A DNA stretch of 64,000 nucleotides. Origin: Saprospiraceae bacterium. GTDB taxonomy: Bacteria; Bacteroidota; Bacteroidia; Chitinophagales; Saprospiraceae. Positions 9,381 to 17,584 of the stretch are shown piece after piece. The position numbers were made by a program, and so were the translations under genes. The stretch lies in NCBI GenBank assembly GCA_020630435.1, contig JAHDBJ010000003.1, forward strand, positions 124,001 through 188,000, written 5' to 3'. The number at the start of each line of letters is the position of its first letter. Within the stretch, counting starts at the first letter, position 1. The notes beneath the pieces were generated by a model. That model made no database searches. It was given only the letters and a program-made list of their open reading frames with translations, and had not been told where the DNA came from.

Positions 9381-9470
9381 AAGCACAAAAACCAGCGTTT
9401 AGCTGCAGCTAAATGAGGTTTTTCAGAACGAAAACAAGCGGACTAAAATCCATAAAAAAGTTATGGCTAT
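9381..9470. repeat. Palindromic intergenic island
   Basis: It contains the perfect 16-base palindrome TTTAGCTGCAGCTAAA (9398-9413) enclosed by AAAAACC (9387-9393) and GGTTTTT (9417-9423), then a smaller CCATAA/TTATGG hairpin (9450-9466). It is richer in GC than its surroundings. It may be a terminator or a dispersed palindromic repeat; one copy in one window cannot decide. Confidence 0.4.
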
Positions 9471-9491
9471 AATTGAAAGCAGTTGCTTAGA

Positions 9492-10013
9492 TTATATATT
9501 TTTTAAAGCTTTTTCCAACTCCCTGACCTTCTCCTTTAATAGTAGATCGTCTATTTTTTTAGCTTTAATTTTTTGTAGTAGCATTTTAGTCTCATTGTAT
9601 TTTTTATTAACAAATTTTAGATGCGCAAGGTTGAGTTCTGCCAATGCTTGATCCTGTGGATTTTTCAATCCAATATTTATAGCTGATTGCAAATATGGTA
9701 TTGCTAAACCATTTTGCTTTTTCTGGAGTAAAATTAGTCCTTTCACAAAATGATAATATCCTTGATGATTTTTTAAAAGACTATTGGGGTATTTAATTTT
9801 ATTAATCAAATTTTCTGCCTCGTGGATATTCCCCTGTTTTAATTTTAGCAATGCCATTCGCACATTATGAAATAGAAAGTACCCCATCCCAAAAATGCCA
9901 GCAGCAGCTAGGAAATACCAAGATTGATCAAATCCTTTATAAGATCCAAAACCGATCCCTAAAAAAAGCATAAGAAATGCCGCAATTGCCCAGAAAGATG
10001 AAGAAAATGTCAT
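9492..10013 (-). CDS. Two-TM membrane protein with TPR-like domain (paralogue of 8659-9258)
   Basis: A 173-residue protein with hydrophobic helices at about 8-25 and 31-50, followed by TPR-like helices (AENLINKIKYP, AIPYLQSAINIG, ALAELNLAHLKF). The order of parts matches the 199-residue protein next door on the same strand. Residue identity is low but the layout is the same, which suggests an old duplication. The function is not known. It starts after the ATG-proximal A/T tract and has no neighbour close enough to call an operon. Confidence 0.6.
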   Translation of the reverse strand: MTFSSSFWAIAAFLMLFLGIGFGSYKGFDQSWYFLAAAGIFGMGYFLFHNVRMALLKLKQGNIHEAENLINKIKYPNSLLKNHQGYYHFVKGLILLQKKQNGLAIPYLQSAINIGLKNPQDQALAELNLAHLKFVNKKYNETKMLLQKIKAKKIDDLLLKEKVRELEKALKNI

Positions 10014-10140
10014 GTTATTAATAAAAAATATTTTTTTTTTATGGAATTCTATGCAAAAACTACTCTAGTATTTAAACACTACGTATTCTAAGAAGAGTGA
10101 AAATAAAAATCCCCAAAACCATATTGTGTTCCCTCTCTCA

Positions 10141-10173
10141 TGCTGCTAAAGAAATTTAGCAGCATATTTTTTT
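10141..10173 (+). terminator. Intrinsic terminator oriented on the plus strand
   Basis: TGCTGCTAAA (10141-10150) and TTTAGCAGCA (10155-10164) form a perfect 10-bp stem with a GAAA loop, followed by TATTTTTTT. Both flanking genes are on the minus strand, so no annotated plus-strand gene uses it. Confidence 0.65.
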
Positions 10174-10194
10174 GAGCGAATTTAAAATCTATTT

Positions 10195-10857
10195 TTATTT
10201 TCTAAGGTATTTATCAACCATATCTTTTGCCCAATCTTTACCACCTAGCCCAAAAGCGATGGCCAATGCCAATCCTAAGCCCCCCAATGTCATTTGTATT
10301 ATAGTTTGTATAATTTCTGTTCCTATATTTAACTGTGTCAAAACAATTGAAACCGTAAAAAACAATACTGCCGCCCTTGCCAATTTACCTGCTATATCCG
10401 CATATTCCGACTCTGCTCCTCTTAATGTTGTCGTTACTAAAGTTTTTACAAAATCAGCTAAATACATTCCTACCACAAATAAGATACAAGCAACAATAAT
10501 ATTAGGAATAAATAAGATAACATCATTTAATAATTTAGAGACTATCTCTAGACCAAGGCTATTAAAAAACATTACCAATACCATCAGCATAATTAGCCAA
10601 TAAAAAAGACTAGCAATTAAACTGCTACTTGTACTTTTGACGCCGCCTCTTGTCAAAAAATTATTGATACCCAAACGAGTAGTCAGGTTTTCAAATTTTA
10701 TTGCTCTTAATAATCGTTTGATACCCCATTTTACAATTTTTGCAATGAGCCAACCAATAACTAAAAGTACAATAGCTCCTAGTATTCGAGGAAGTGCTTC
10801 GGCAAATTGCACAAAAAAATTATTCATTGATGCTCTTATAATTTCAATAATTTCCAT
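10195..10857 (-). CDS. Mechanosensitive channel-family membrane protein (conserved TM-helix type)
   Basis: A 220-residue integral membrane protein with about four to five TM helices. It contains the repeated 'conserved TM helix' pattern of MscS-related proteins: ALPRILGAIVLLVIGWLIAK at about 19-38, then IPNIIVACILFVVGMYLAD, and the end motif AIAFGLGGKDWAKD. The soluble MscS beta domain and the vestibule domain are absent, so it is the short class. Gating by tension is plausible from the family but not shown here. Confidence 0.75.
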   Translation of the reverse strand: MEIIEIIRASMNNFFVQFAEALPRILGAIVLLVIGWLIAKIVKWGIKRLLRAIKFENLTTRLGINNFLTRGGVKSTSSSLIASLFYWLIMLMVLVMFFNSLGLEIVSKLLNDVILFIPNIIVACILFVVGMYLADFVKTLVTTTLRGAESEYADIAGKLARAAVLFFTVSIVLTQLNIGTEIIQTIIQMTLGGLGLALAIAFGLGGKDWAKDMVDKYLRK

Positions 10858-11065
10858 GATGTTTTTTTGATGTTTAGTGAATGAATAGGAAAATTAGTTT
10901 TCTCTGATTTTGTAGTTCGATTTTTTAATCCTTATTTAAAATATTATTTTTATATTCAAATGTAGTAAGAGTATATTTAAATTTAATACTTTCGGCTAAA
11001 AATGCTGTTATAAATCCAATATGCTCTAATTTTTACTGATAATAATATTAAAATCTATACTAAAG

Positions 11066-11818
11066 ATGAATCGTTTATTTGACTGGCTAATGTTTTTTGC
11101 GATCGGCTTATTCATAATTTTTGCAGTTTTACTTGCCTATAAAGGTGTAAAATCCCTGAATAGTAGTGACCAAACCAATGAAAAAGACTATAGTGATGAT
11201 TTTTTAACCAATGAAGACGATGTAATCGATTATGATTATGAAGATACTGACGATTTGGATCAAAGTACACTTGATGCCATAAAAGAAACGGCTAACGAGG
11301 TAAAAGAAGAGGTAACCGATGCTGCTCATGTGATAAAAGAAGAGGTTGGGGAAAAAGCTGAAAAAATCAAAGATGGCTTCAAAGACATTACCAATAATGT
11401 AAAAGATAAATTTGAAGATACTGGGACGACCATAAAAGAAACGATTGAATATGAAGAAGAAGCGGACTTAGATAAAGACTTAGCCGAAGTCTTAGACGAT
11501 GATGAATTTTCTGAAAAAGGTGTCGCAACTCCCGAAGTTTCGCCTAGCGAAGCTCGCCCTAGCAGCTATGAAACCATTACAACAGATATAGGCTATAGAT
11601 ATATCGTCGTAGCAGGAACATTTAGTAAGTTCTCCAATGCAGAAGCAGAGCAAAAAAGATTTGAACGAAAAGGATACAATGGAGAGGTCGTTCGTTTTAC
11701 AAACTCAAAATACCATACTCTAAGTCTAGGCAAGTTTAGAGATGAATCAGAAGGAAGAGCCTTGGTTAAAAAACTTAAAGCTGCTGGTATTGATTGTTAT
11801 CTACACACTAAAAGGTAA
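11066..11818 (+). CDS. Membrane-anchored SPOR-domain protein
   Basis: A 250-residue protein with one TM helix at about 7-24, an acidic stretch (D/E/Y-rich, about 35-70), a helical repeat region of the LEA/apolipoprotein type (VKEEVTDAAHVIKEEVGEK) and a C-terminal SPOR domain from about residue 175 (YRYIVVAGTFSKFSNA onward). SPOR domains bind glycan strands lacking stem peptides at division septa, so a periplasmic position anchored in the inner membrane is expected. A strong hairpin follows it. Confidence 0.8.
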   Translation: MNRLFDWLMFFAIGLFIIFAVLLAYKGVKSLNSSDQTNEKDYSDDFLTNEDDVIDYDYEDTDDLDQSTLDAIKETANEVKEEVTDAAHVIKEEVGEKAEKIKDGFKDITNNVKDKFEDTGTTIKETIEYEEEADLDKDLAEVLDDDEFSEKGVATPEVSPSEARPSSYETITTDIGYRYIVVAGTFSKFSNAEAEQKRFERKGYNGEVVRFTNSKYHTLSLGKFRDESEGRALVKKLKAAGIDCYLHTKR

Positions 11819-11820
11819 AT

Positions 11821-11855
11821 CTTTCAGCTATGCTCTAGTTTGACATAGCTGAAAG
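11821..11855. terminator. Hairpin between convergent genes
   Basis: CTTTCAGCTATG (11821-11832) pairs perfectly with CATAGCTGAAAG (11844-11855). It lies between the SPOR gene and the OmpA-family gene, and probably serves both. U-tracts are weak. Confidence 0.6.
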
Positions 11856-11873
11856 TGATTGAATATCTTTTAA

Positions 11874-13238
11874 TTAACCATTCGTACTTAATATTTTTAT
11901 TTCTACACGTTGGTTTTTCTTTCGACCTTCTGTTGTAGCATTGGAAGCTATCGGCTTATCTTTTCCATAGCCTTTATATTCCAATCTAGCAGAGGAAATC
12001 CCCTTAGAAACTAAATAATCTCTTACGGCTTTAGCTCGATTAGTAGAAAGGGGAATTGCCGTTTTTACTAACCGACTATTGGTATGACCTCCTATTTCTA
12101 TGATTAATTTAGGATTATCCACTAAGAAGTCATAGATTTCATCAAGTATTGGATAATTCTCCTCTTGAATTTCATAACTATCTGCTGCAAAATAGAGTTT
12201 ATCAATTCTTACAATTGAACCTTTTGTCAGTTTCGTTTTATCCAAGTCGGTCAATATTTTTTCTTTTTTTTCTGTTTTAGGTGGTGGAGCTTGAGGTTGT
12301 GGCTCAACTTTAACATTCGGTTCTGTCTTGGGTTGAGGTGTTGGAGTTACATCCGCTGTTTGAGGGTTCGAATGCGAATGAGCAGCATTAGATGGGTCAT
12401 CTCGATGTGGTGGTTTAGGTTGTGGGTTAGGCTTGGGCTTGGGAGTCGTTTCTTCAGAAGCTTTAGGGCTTTGGTTTACCCTTTCGGCAGGCGGTTCAGC
12501 CTTTGCAATTGCTTTTTCCTTTTTTTCTTTATGTTCTGCCAATATTCTTTCAGGTTCTTTTCTACAAGGCATTAATAAGATATCAGAGGCATTATCTAAT
12601 AAAATATTCCCATTATAAGGAAATAAGGTTGGCGTTTTATAAAATGCTTCTAAAATAATATACTTATGACTTTTTTGAGGTTCAAATTTAAAAGAAAATT
12701 CTTCCCAAGAAGCATTATCAACCAGAGGGGACTCTCCTAGTAGTTCAGCTTTTTCACAATATCCATTTCCGCCCCATATCCTCAATATAATTGGAGTTGT
12801 AAAACTTCGAGGTTCTTGACTTACACCTGATACACTATTTCTCACTTTTACAAAACTATTGTATACAGTAGAACGACAAAGAGAAATACTGAAAGCATAA
12901 CAATTATCAGGTTGTAGTTGACTGCTTAGTCGTTGAGATACCGATTCCCAAGAATCATTTTCTCTAGTCACCATCCCCATATACGTTTTACCTTCTATTC
13001 CTTTTTTGTTTACATCGAAATAAGCTTCTGTTGTATTTGGATTAGGATGAACATCTGGTGGTGTTTCATTCGGAAATCGTGTTGCACCACAATCAAACCA
13101 ACCAAGTGGTTCTTTCCCCGCTCTAGGAAAATCTTCGAAAGAAGGATTATTGAGTGTAATAACATCTTGGGCGATGCTTTGAAAAGAAAAAATTATTGTT
13201 GTAATGCTTAAGATAAATATTCTAGTAATCATACTCAC
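11874..13238 (-). CDS. OmpA-family outer-membrane/peptidoglycan-binding protein
   Basis: A 454-residue exported protein. A signal peptide (about 1-23, ending SIAQ) precedes a beta-rich domain of about 190 residues (NPSFEDFPRAGKEPLGWFDC...) that resembles carbohydrate-binding jelly-roll modules. A long Pro/Lys/Glu-rich linker follows at about 235-335. The C-terminal OmpA domain has IDKLYFAADSYEI, the glycan-binding IEIGGHTNSR and the LSTNRAKAVRDYL helix. The family anchors the outer membrane to peptidoglycan. Unlike classical OmpA there is no N-terminal barrel. Confidence 0.87.
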   Translation of the reverse strand: MSMITRIFILSITTIIFSFQSIAQDVITLNNPSFEDFPRAGKEPLGWFDCGATRFPNETPPDVHPNPNTTEAYFDVNKKGIEGKTYMGMVTRENDSWESVSQRLSSQLQPDNCYAFSISLCRSTVYNSFVKVRNSVSGVSQEPRSFTTPIILRIWGGNGYCEKAELLGESPLVDNASWEEFSFKFEPQKSHKYIILEAFYKTPTLFPYNGNILLDNASDILLMPCRKEPERILAEHKEKKEKAIAKAEPPAERVNQSPKASEETTPKPKPNPQPKPPHRDDPSNAAHSHSNPQTADVTPTPQPKTEPNVKVEPQPQAPPPKTEKKEKILTDLDKTKLTKGSIVRIDKLYFAADSYEIQEENYPILDEIYDFLVDNPKLIIEIGGHTNSRLVKTAIPLSTNRAKAVRDYLVSKGISSARLEYKGYGKDKPIASNATTEGRKKNQRVEIKILSTNG

Positions 13239-13913
13239 AAAGGGATAATAAATTGATAAAATAACTTGAACAATTATGAAATTATAAACGTATCAAGCAA
13301 TGACCTTTATTATAATTAAAATTGAATTTACTATAATTGTTTAAAAAAGTAAAGGTTTAAGAATTCATTAACGAAACCTTATCATTCTTAGCTCAAGAAT
13401 ATGAAGAATTCTATTAATATTTTAAAAGAAAAGATTTGAAGTATGTCTTTTATTTAAAAAACCTCATCAATGCTCTGTATTGCTTATGCTTTTGCCTAGT
13501 GTAATGAAGTTTTGTTCAAAAAAGCTTACGGGCTTCTGAAAAAGCCTTTTTGCTTCAATTTTTACTCTTTCATCGCTCCTTAACTCGGCTATGCAGCTCT
13601 AAAAAAGTGCAATGGAAACAAAAGTTCAATTTTAATAAGTTCAGCAGCCAATTATTGAACAACTTCAATGATAAAATACCTTTTTCAATTTCGAAACTTT
13701 ATTATTTCAACTTCTTTGAATAGACAATTTGACTGTAGTTTTTAAACCATAAAGTTTCAAGTAGCTTCCATAAAACCATATCCATTAAAGATTTTTTTAA
13801 ATGAGTAAAATAAAAGGATAAATTAAATCAAATAAATTTAATTACAAAAGTTTTTGTTTTTATTAAAAAAACAATATATTGCCTATACAATTTTTTTTAA
13901 ATGAAATTAAAGG
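13239..13913. other. Intergenic region, 675 bases
   Basis: The longest gene-free stretch in the window. It is AT-rich except for an island at about 13490-13620 with terminator-like and GC-richer pieces (AAAAAAGCTT near 13526, AAAGCCTTTTTGC near 13550, CTCGGCTATGCAGC near 13583). I find no ORF above 20 codons with support, no tRNA and no clear promoter. It may hold a degenerate repeat or a small RNA; the sequence alone does not show which. Confidence 0.4.
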
Positions 13914-14615
13914 ATGAAAAAGCAACATATTAATAGGATGTACAATTATCCTGATGCAGATTTATATTTACAATGCATCGAAAAACTGAAAATAGCCAAC
14001 CAAGAAAAAAACTATTTTAAACAATATGGTTATTCCCTAGAAAGGATGAAGTCATTTAAAGCACTTTGTTCTAAGTTTTATCAACTTCCTAGTGATGATG
14101 AGCTAGTAGGTGATCAAATGATAACGACTGATAAAAAGTATGAAGCAGCCGAGAGTCTTAAAACGGCTATAAGGAGTGTCATGACCCGTGTTGCAATGAA
14201 ATACAACAATCGCACAGGTCGTTATCGCAAGTTTGGTACTGCAAAATTAGGAGATATGACCGATGCTCAGCTACTATTTTGTGGGCGAAGAGTGGTTAGG
14301 GTAGCAAGACAACAAATAGATTTTCTAGCAGATGTAGGCATTAATGAAAATCTTCTAGCAAGGGTTTCTAAGGCGTGTACAGTCTTTGAAAATGCGCTAA
14401 ACATTCAACAAGATAAAGTCTCTGAACGAGATATTGCTGTAGAACGTCGAACAGAAATGGGCAACAAATTATATCAAGAACTAATTACGCTCTGCAACAT
14501 CGGTAAGGATATATGGATTGAAACCGATACTATAAGGTATGAGAACTATGTGCTTTATGAAAGCAATAACGATCAAAAAATCGCTCGAAAATTGAAAGAA
14601 AAGACCGAAAAGTAA
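13914..14615 (+). CDS. Hypothetical helical protein, 233 residues
   Basis: I do not recognise it. It is soluble, basic and almost wholly alpha-helical, with Arg-rich stretches (RTGRYRKFGTAK, CGRRVVRVARQQ) at the centre and a Lys-rich end. It has no signal peptide or TM segment. The start is the first ATG after a long untranslated gap. Codon use looks like that of its neighbours. The 675-base upstream gap and the promoter of the next gene (-7 box at 14638) suggest it is transcribed alone. Confidence 0.6.
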   Translation: MKKQHINRMYNYPDADLYLQCIEKLKIANQEKNYFKQYGYSLERMKSFKALCSKFYQLPSDDELVGDQMITTDKKYEAAESLKTAIRSVMTRVAMKYNNRTGRYRKFGTAKLGDMTDAQLLFCGRRVVRVARQQIDFLADVGINENLLARVSKACTVFENALNIQQDKVSERDIAVERRTEMGNKLYQELITLCNIGKDIWIETDTIRYENYVLYESNNDQKIARKLKEKTEK

Positions 14616-14637
14616 TGCTATAATAAACAAAGATTCC

Positions 14638-14645
14638 TAACTTTG
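14638..14645 (+). promoter_or_regulatory. Candidate -7 promoter box (TAACTTTG)
   Basis: An exact TAnnTTTG match 54 bases before the ATG at 14699 of the CNNM/CorC-type gene. It supports that start over the TTG at 14654. Confidence 0.5.
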
Positions 14646-14698
14646 CGCCCTAATTGCTCAGTCTACTATTGAGCCTATTTCATAACAAACTTCAATTT

Positions 14699-15775
14699 AT
14701 GTTAAGTTCTAGTGTAATACTATTACTCGTCTTTTTTGCCTTATCCATTTGTTTTTCTTTTTTATGTTCTATTCTAGAGGCTGTATTATTAAGTGTAACG
14801 CCTAACTATGTGCGTAGAGCCCAGCAAGATGGTACATCGACTGGTCAGCTCTTAGAAAAATACAAAGAAGATATTGATCGCCCTTTATCTGCAATACTTA
14901 CACTCAATACCATTGCCCATACTGTAGGAGCAATTGGTGTTGGCGCCCAAGCTGGTAATGTTTTCGATACGGGAAGTTACTTTCTAGGACTTAGTGCTGA
15001 ATCTTGGGTTGCAGGGATTATGACACTAGCAATCTTAATATTATCAGAAATCATCCCTAAGACAATTGGTGCTAATAATTGGCAAGCTCTTACCCCCTTT
15101 ACCGTTAAGACTATACAAATATTATTATGGATTTTAAGTCCATTAGTATGGTTGAGTCAGCTGATTACAAAGTCGTTAAAGAAAGAAAAAGAAAAAGCTG
15201 TTCTTACTCGGATGGATTTTTTAAGTATGACTTTAGACGGGGAGAAGGATGGTACATTAGACAAAAATGAATCAAAAATCATTAAAAACTTACTTGATTT
15301 CACAAAGCTAAGTGTAAGAGATATTATGACTCCAAAAACAGTTACACTTATCGCTGATGAAGATCAAACAATTGATGAATTTTATAAAAAAAATCAACCG
15401 CTTCGACATTCTCGAATTCCAACATATAAAGAATCTTCGGATAACATTACAGGCATGATCCTAAAAGATGATTTGCTAAAAATGCTTGCTGATGATAAAC
15501 ACTCTACTGCTTTACATCATCTCAGGCGTCCTGTTCATTTTATCCCAGATGCTTTAGAATTGCCTAAACTTTTTAAGGAATTAACCGAAGAGAGACGACA
15601 TCTATCCATTGTAAATGATGAATTTGGAAATATTGTTGGTATTGTAACTATGGAAGATTTATTCGAGACCTTGTTAGGTGTTGAAATTCTAGATGAATCT
15701 GATAATGTAGCAGATTTACAAGAACTTGCGAAAAAGAGATGGGAAGAGAAAATAAAAACGAATGGTACTAAATAA
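14699..15775 (+). CDS. CNNM/CorC-type (hemolysin C family) membrane protein with CBS pair
   Basis: A 358-residue inner-membrane protein. The N-terminal CNNM domain has about three to four TM helices (MLSSSVILLLVFFALSI; then ILTLNTIAHTVGAIGVGAQA; then GIMTLAILILSEIIPKTIGA, which carries the conserved EIIPKTIG motif). Two cytoplasmic CBS motifs follow (VRDIMTPKTVTLIADEDQ and IVNDEFGNIVGIVTMEDL). The family transports or regulates Mg2+/Co2+. There is no C-terminal CorC/HlyC domain, so this is the short form. The ATG at 14699 is preferred to an upstream TTG at 14654. Confidence 0.88.
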   Translation: MLSSSVILLLVFFALSICFSFLCSILEAVLLSVTPNYVRRAQQDGTSTGQLLEKYKEDIDRPLSAILTLNTIAHTVGAIGVGAQAGNVFDTGSYFLGLSAESWVAGIMTLAILILSEIIPKTIGANNWQALTPFTVKTIQILLWILSPLVWLSQLITKSLKKEKEKAVLTRMDFLSMTLDGEKDGTLDKNESKIIKNLLDFTKLSVRDIMTPKTVTLIADEDQTIDEFYKKNQPLRHSRIPTYKESSDNITGMILKDDLLKMLADDKHSTALHHLRRPVHFIPDALELPKLFKELTEERRHLSIVNDEFGNIVGIVTMEDLFETLLGVEILDESDNVADLQELAKKRWEEKIKTNGTK

Positions 15776-15779
15776 TTCT

Positions 15780-16262
15780 TCACACCATTATTTGTTTTAA
15801 TGCTTGAAAAAGTTGTTCGTCTTTACTGATCTTACAACCACTTTCCAGTAAGTAAAAAATTTCCATTTCTTTTAATTTGTTATATTTTTTCTCTGCTGTG
15901 TAGATCTTTAATTCTCCTCCAGAAAGTTTTAGTTTTGCCATCATTTCTTGAGGAGAATCATTTTTTCTAAAATCCAACTGGGTTTCACCTTCTACAGTAA
16001 GCCCTATCATTTCGGCTTTGTCATCATAAAACTTGAAGACCCTCAATTCGGTAGCGGTACGCTGTTCTAGAAGCTCTACATCTTTTAGTATTTTATCAAA
16101 AACAATATCGCTGAATTGTCCAATTAAACGATCTGCTTTTTCCTTTTCAACTGTTTTGATTTTCACCCAGTCTTCTCCTGTGATAGAATTCGCAGAAAGA
16201 AAGTGAATAAACTCTTTCTCTAAGTCCTTGAGTTCTTCTAATGTTAGTTTTCTATATTTCAA
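15780..16262 (-). CDS. DUF6495-like conserved hypothetical protein
   Basis: A 160-residue soluble protein. The N-terminal pattern MKYRKLTLEELKDLEKEFI plus HFLSANSITGEDW resembles a Bacteroidota family of unknown function that I recall as DUF6495; this is by memory of the pattern, not a search. No catalytic motif is seen. It starts 11 bases after the PolB-like exonuclease gene on the same strand, so the pair is probably one operon. A link to DNA metabolism is only suggested by that context. Confidence 0.7.
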   Translation of the reverse strand: MKYRKLTLEELKDLEKEFIHFLSANSITGEDWVKIKTVEKEKADRLIGQFSDIVFDKILKDVELLEQRTATELRVFKFYDDKAEMIGLTVEGETQLDFRKNDSPQEMMAKLKLSGGELKIYTAEKKYNKLKEMEIFYLLESGCKISKDEQLFQALKQIMV

Positions 16263-16273
16263 TTGATGTTCAC

Positions 16274-17017
16274 TTAAGAGCGTTTTAAAATATTTTTTTC
16301 TGATATTAAATCCTGTCCTTGAAACTTTAAAAATAATTGAATGACAGCCACCACATCTTTTTCACAGTAGATAGCTATACGTGCTAGATCCTGTTCTTCC
16401 CAAAAAACTCTACTTACGTCACTACCATCAATATCATCTTTAGGTGTTGGAATATCAAATAGTGTAGTTAATAAACTTAGAGAGGTATAATGCTTATAAT
16501 CTCCAAATTTCCAAAGTTCAAGTGTATCTAATAAGTGCTTTGTCTCCCATGGTTTTTTGCCCGATATATCTAAAGGACGAGGCAATTTCAAGCCATAGAT
16601 TACCATTCTTCGGCAAAGGTAAGGAATATCAAATTCCTTGATATTGTGTCCACAAAAAAAGTATTGATTCGGATTATTATAATGTGTTGCTATCAAGTCA
16701 GAAAATTCAACGAGTAGTGTTTTTTCATCTTCGTCGGCAAATGATTTTAAACGCATAGAAAGTTGCCCATCACGACTTGCCACATATCCAACAGAAATAC
16801 AGACAATCTTACCAAATTCAGCATAAATACCCGCCCTCTCATAGGCTTGTACGACTTCTTCAGTAGTCAACTCTTCATCATATTTTCTAAGTACTTGTCG
16901 TGCTTTCAACTTCCAGAGTGCCTGGTATTTTTCTGGTAATTGCTCAAAAGTAGGCTGGATTGGAACCGTTTCTATGTCGAGAAATAGTATATTCTGAATA
17001 TTGATATGCTCTAGCAT
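16274..17017 (-). CDS. 3'-5' exonuclease, PolB-like (DnaQ fold)
   Basis: A 247-residue RNase H-like exonuclease. The metal-binding acidic residues are in place: D and E in FLDIETVPI (about residues 14-16), the second Asp in CGHNIKEFDIPYLCRR (about 124-140), and the ExoIII Asp in YCEKDVVAVIQLFLKF near the end. This matches the predicted 3'-5' exonucleases related to PolB found in bacteria, which act on ssDNA or RNA ends. The polymerase domain is absent. It leads a two-gene operon with the DUF6495-like gene. Confidence 0.85.
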   Translation of the reverse strand: MLEHINIQNILFLDIETVPIQPTFEQLPEKYQALWKLKARQVLRKYDEELTTEEVVQAYERAGIYAEFGKIVCISVGYVASRDGQLSMRLKSFADEDEKTLLVEFSDLIATHYNNPNQYFFCGHNIKEFDIPYLCRRMVIYGLKLPRPLDISGKKPWETKHLLDTLELWKFGDYKHYTSLSLLTTLFDIPTPKDDIDGSDVSRVFWEEQDLARIAIYCEKDVVAVIQLFLKFQGQDLISEKNILKRS

Positions 17018-17154
17018 TATTTATATTTATTATTCGTAAAAAAGTATATTTAGTCTGCCTCCCTACTCTCATCACAAAGAAAATACAAAAAATATAAAAA
17101 CTTGAATTAAGATTTAAATATCTATAAAATATTTCATTTTCATAAAAAATAACT

Positions 17155-17162
17155 TATCTTTG
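17155..17162 (+). promoter_or_regulatory. -7 promoter box of the L31 gene (TATCTTTG)
   Basis: A textbook TAnnTTTG element followed by CAGCC, 27 bases before the ribosomal protein L31 start. This gives a leader of about 20 bases. Confidence 0.65.
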
Positions 17163-17188
17163 CAGCCGAAATTTAAAATCACGATACA

Positions 17189-17461
17189 ATGAAAAAAGAC
17201 ATTCATCCAGAAAACTACCGATTTGTAGTATTCAAAGATATATCAAACGACCACGCTTTCCTAACTCGTTCTGCTGCTCCTACAAGAGATACGATAGTAT
17301 GGGAAGATGGGAAAGAATATCCTTTGGTAAAATTAGAAATTTCTAGCGAATCACATCCATTCTTTACAGGTAAAATGAAATTTGTAGATACAGCAGGACG
17401 TATTGATAAATTCAATAAAAAATTCGCAAAATTCGGAAAGTTCACCAAAGAAGCGAAGTAG
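17189..17461 (+). CDS. rpmE2: 50S ribosomal protein L31, type B
   Basis: A 90-residue ribosomal protein of the large subunit. [19 protein letters not shown] and the ending [25 protein letters not shown] are diagnostic of type B L31. The zinc-binding cysteines of type A L31 are absent, which defines the C-minus form. It has its own promoter box and a terminator, so it is a single-gene unit. The symbol rpmE2 is a convention for type B. Confidence 0.95.
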   Translation: MKKDIHPENYRFVVFKDISNDHAFLTRSAAPTRDTIVWEDGKEYPLVKLEISSESHPFFTGKMKFVDTAGRIDKFNKKFAKFGKFTKEAK

Positions 17462-17488
17462 ATTTTATACTTTGAAAAAATATTTTAG

Positions 17489-17519
17489 AAGTCCCTACAC
17501 ATTTGTTGGGGCTTTTTTT
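17489..17519 (+). terminator. Intrinsic terminator of the L31 gene
   Basis: AAGTCCC pairs with GGGGCTT (one G-T pair), with an inner ACA/TGT stem, and is followed by a run of T. Confidence 0.75.
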
Positions 17520-17584
17520 ATTTTTGGCTTTTATATAAATCCCTTAATTTTTAACTAAAGTTTCATTTCTACTAACATAAGCCA

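Noticed and set aside
12291-12618. Plus-strand ORFs within the OmpA-family gene
   Set aside because: They are antisense shadows of the Pro/Lys-rich linker and have low-complexity sequence.
14654-14698. TTG start for the CNNM/CorC-type gene
   Set aside because: The ATG at 14699 opens with a normal TM helix, and the -7 box at 14638 allows a usual leader before it.
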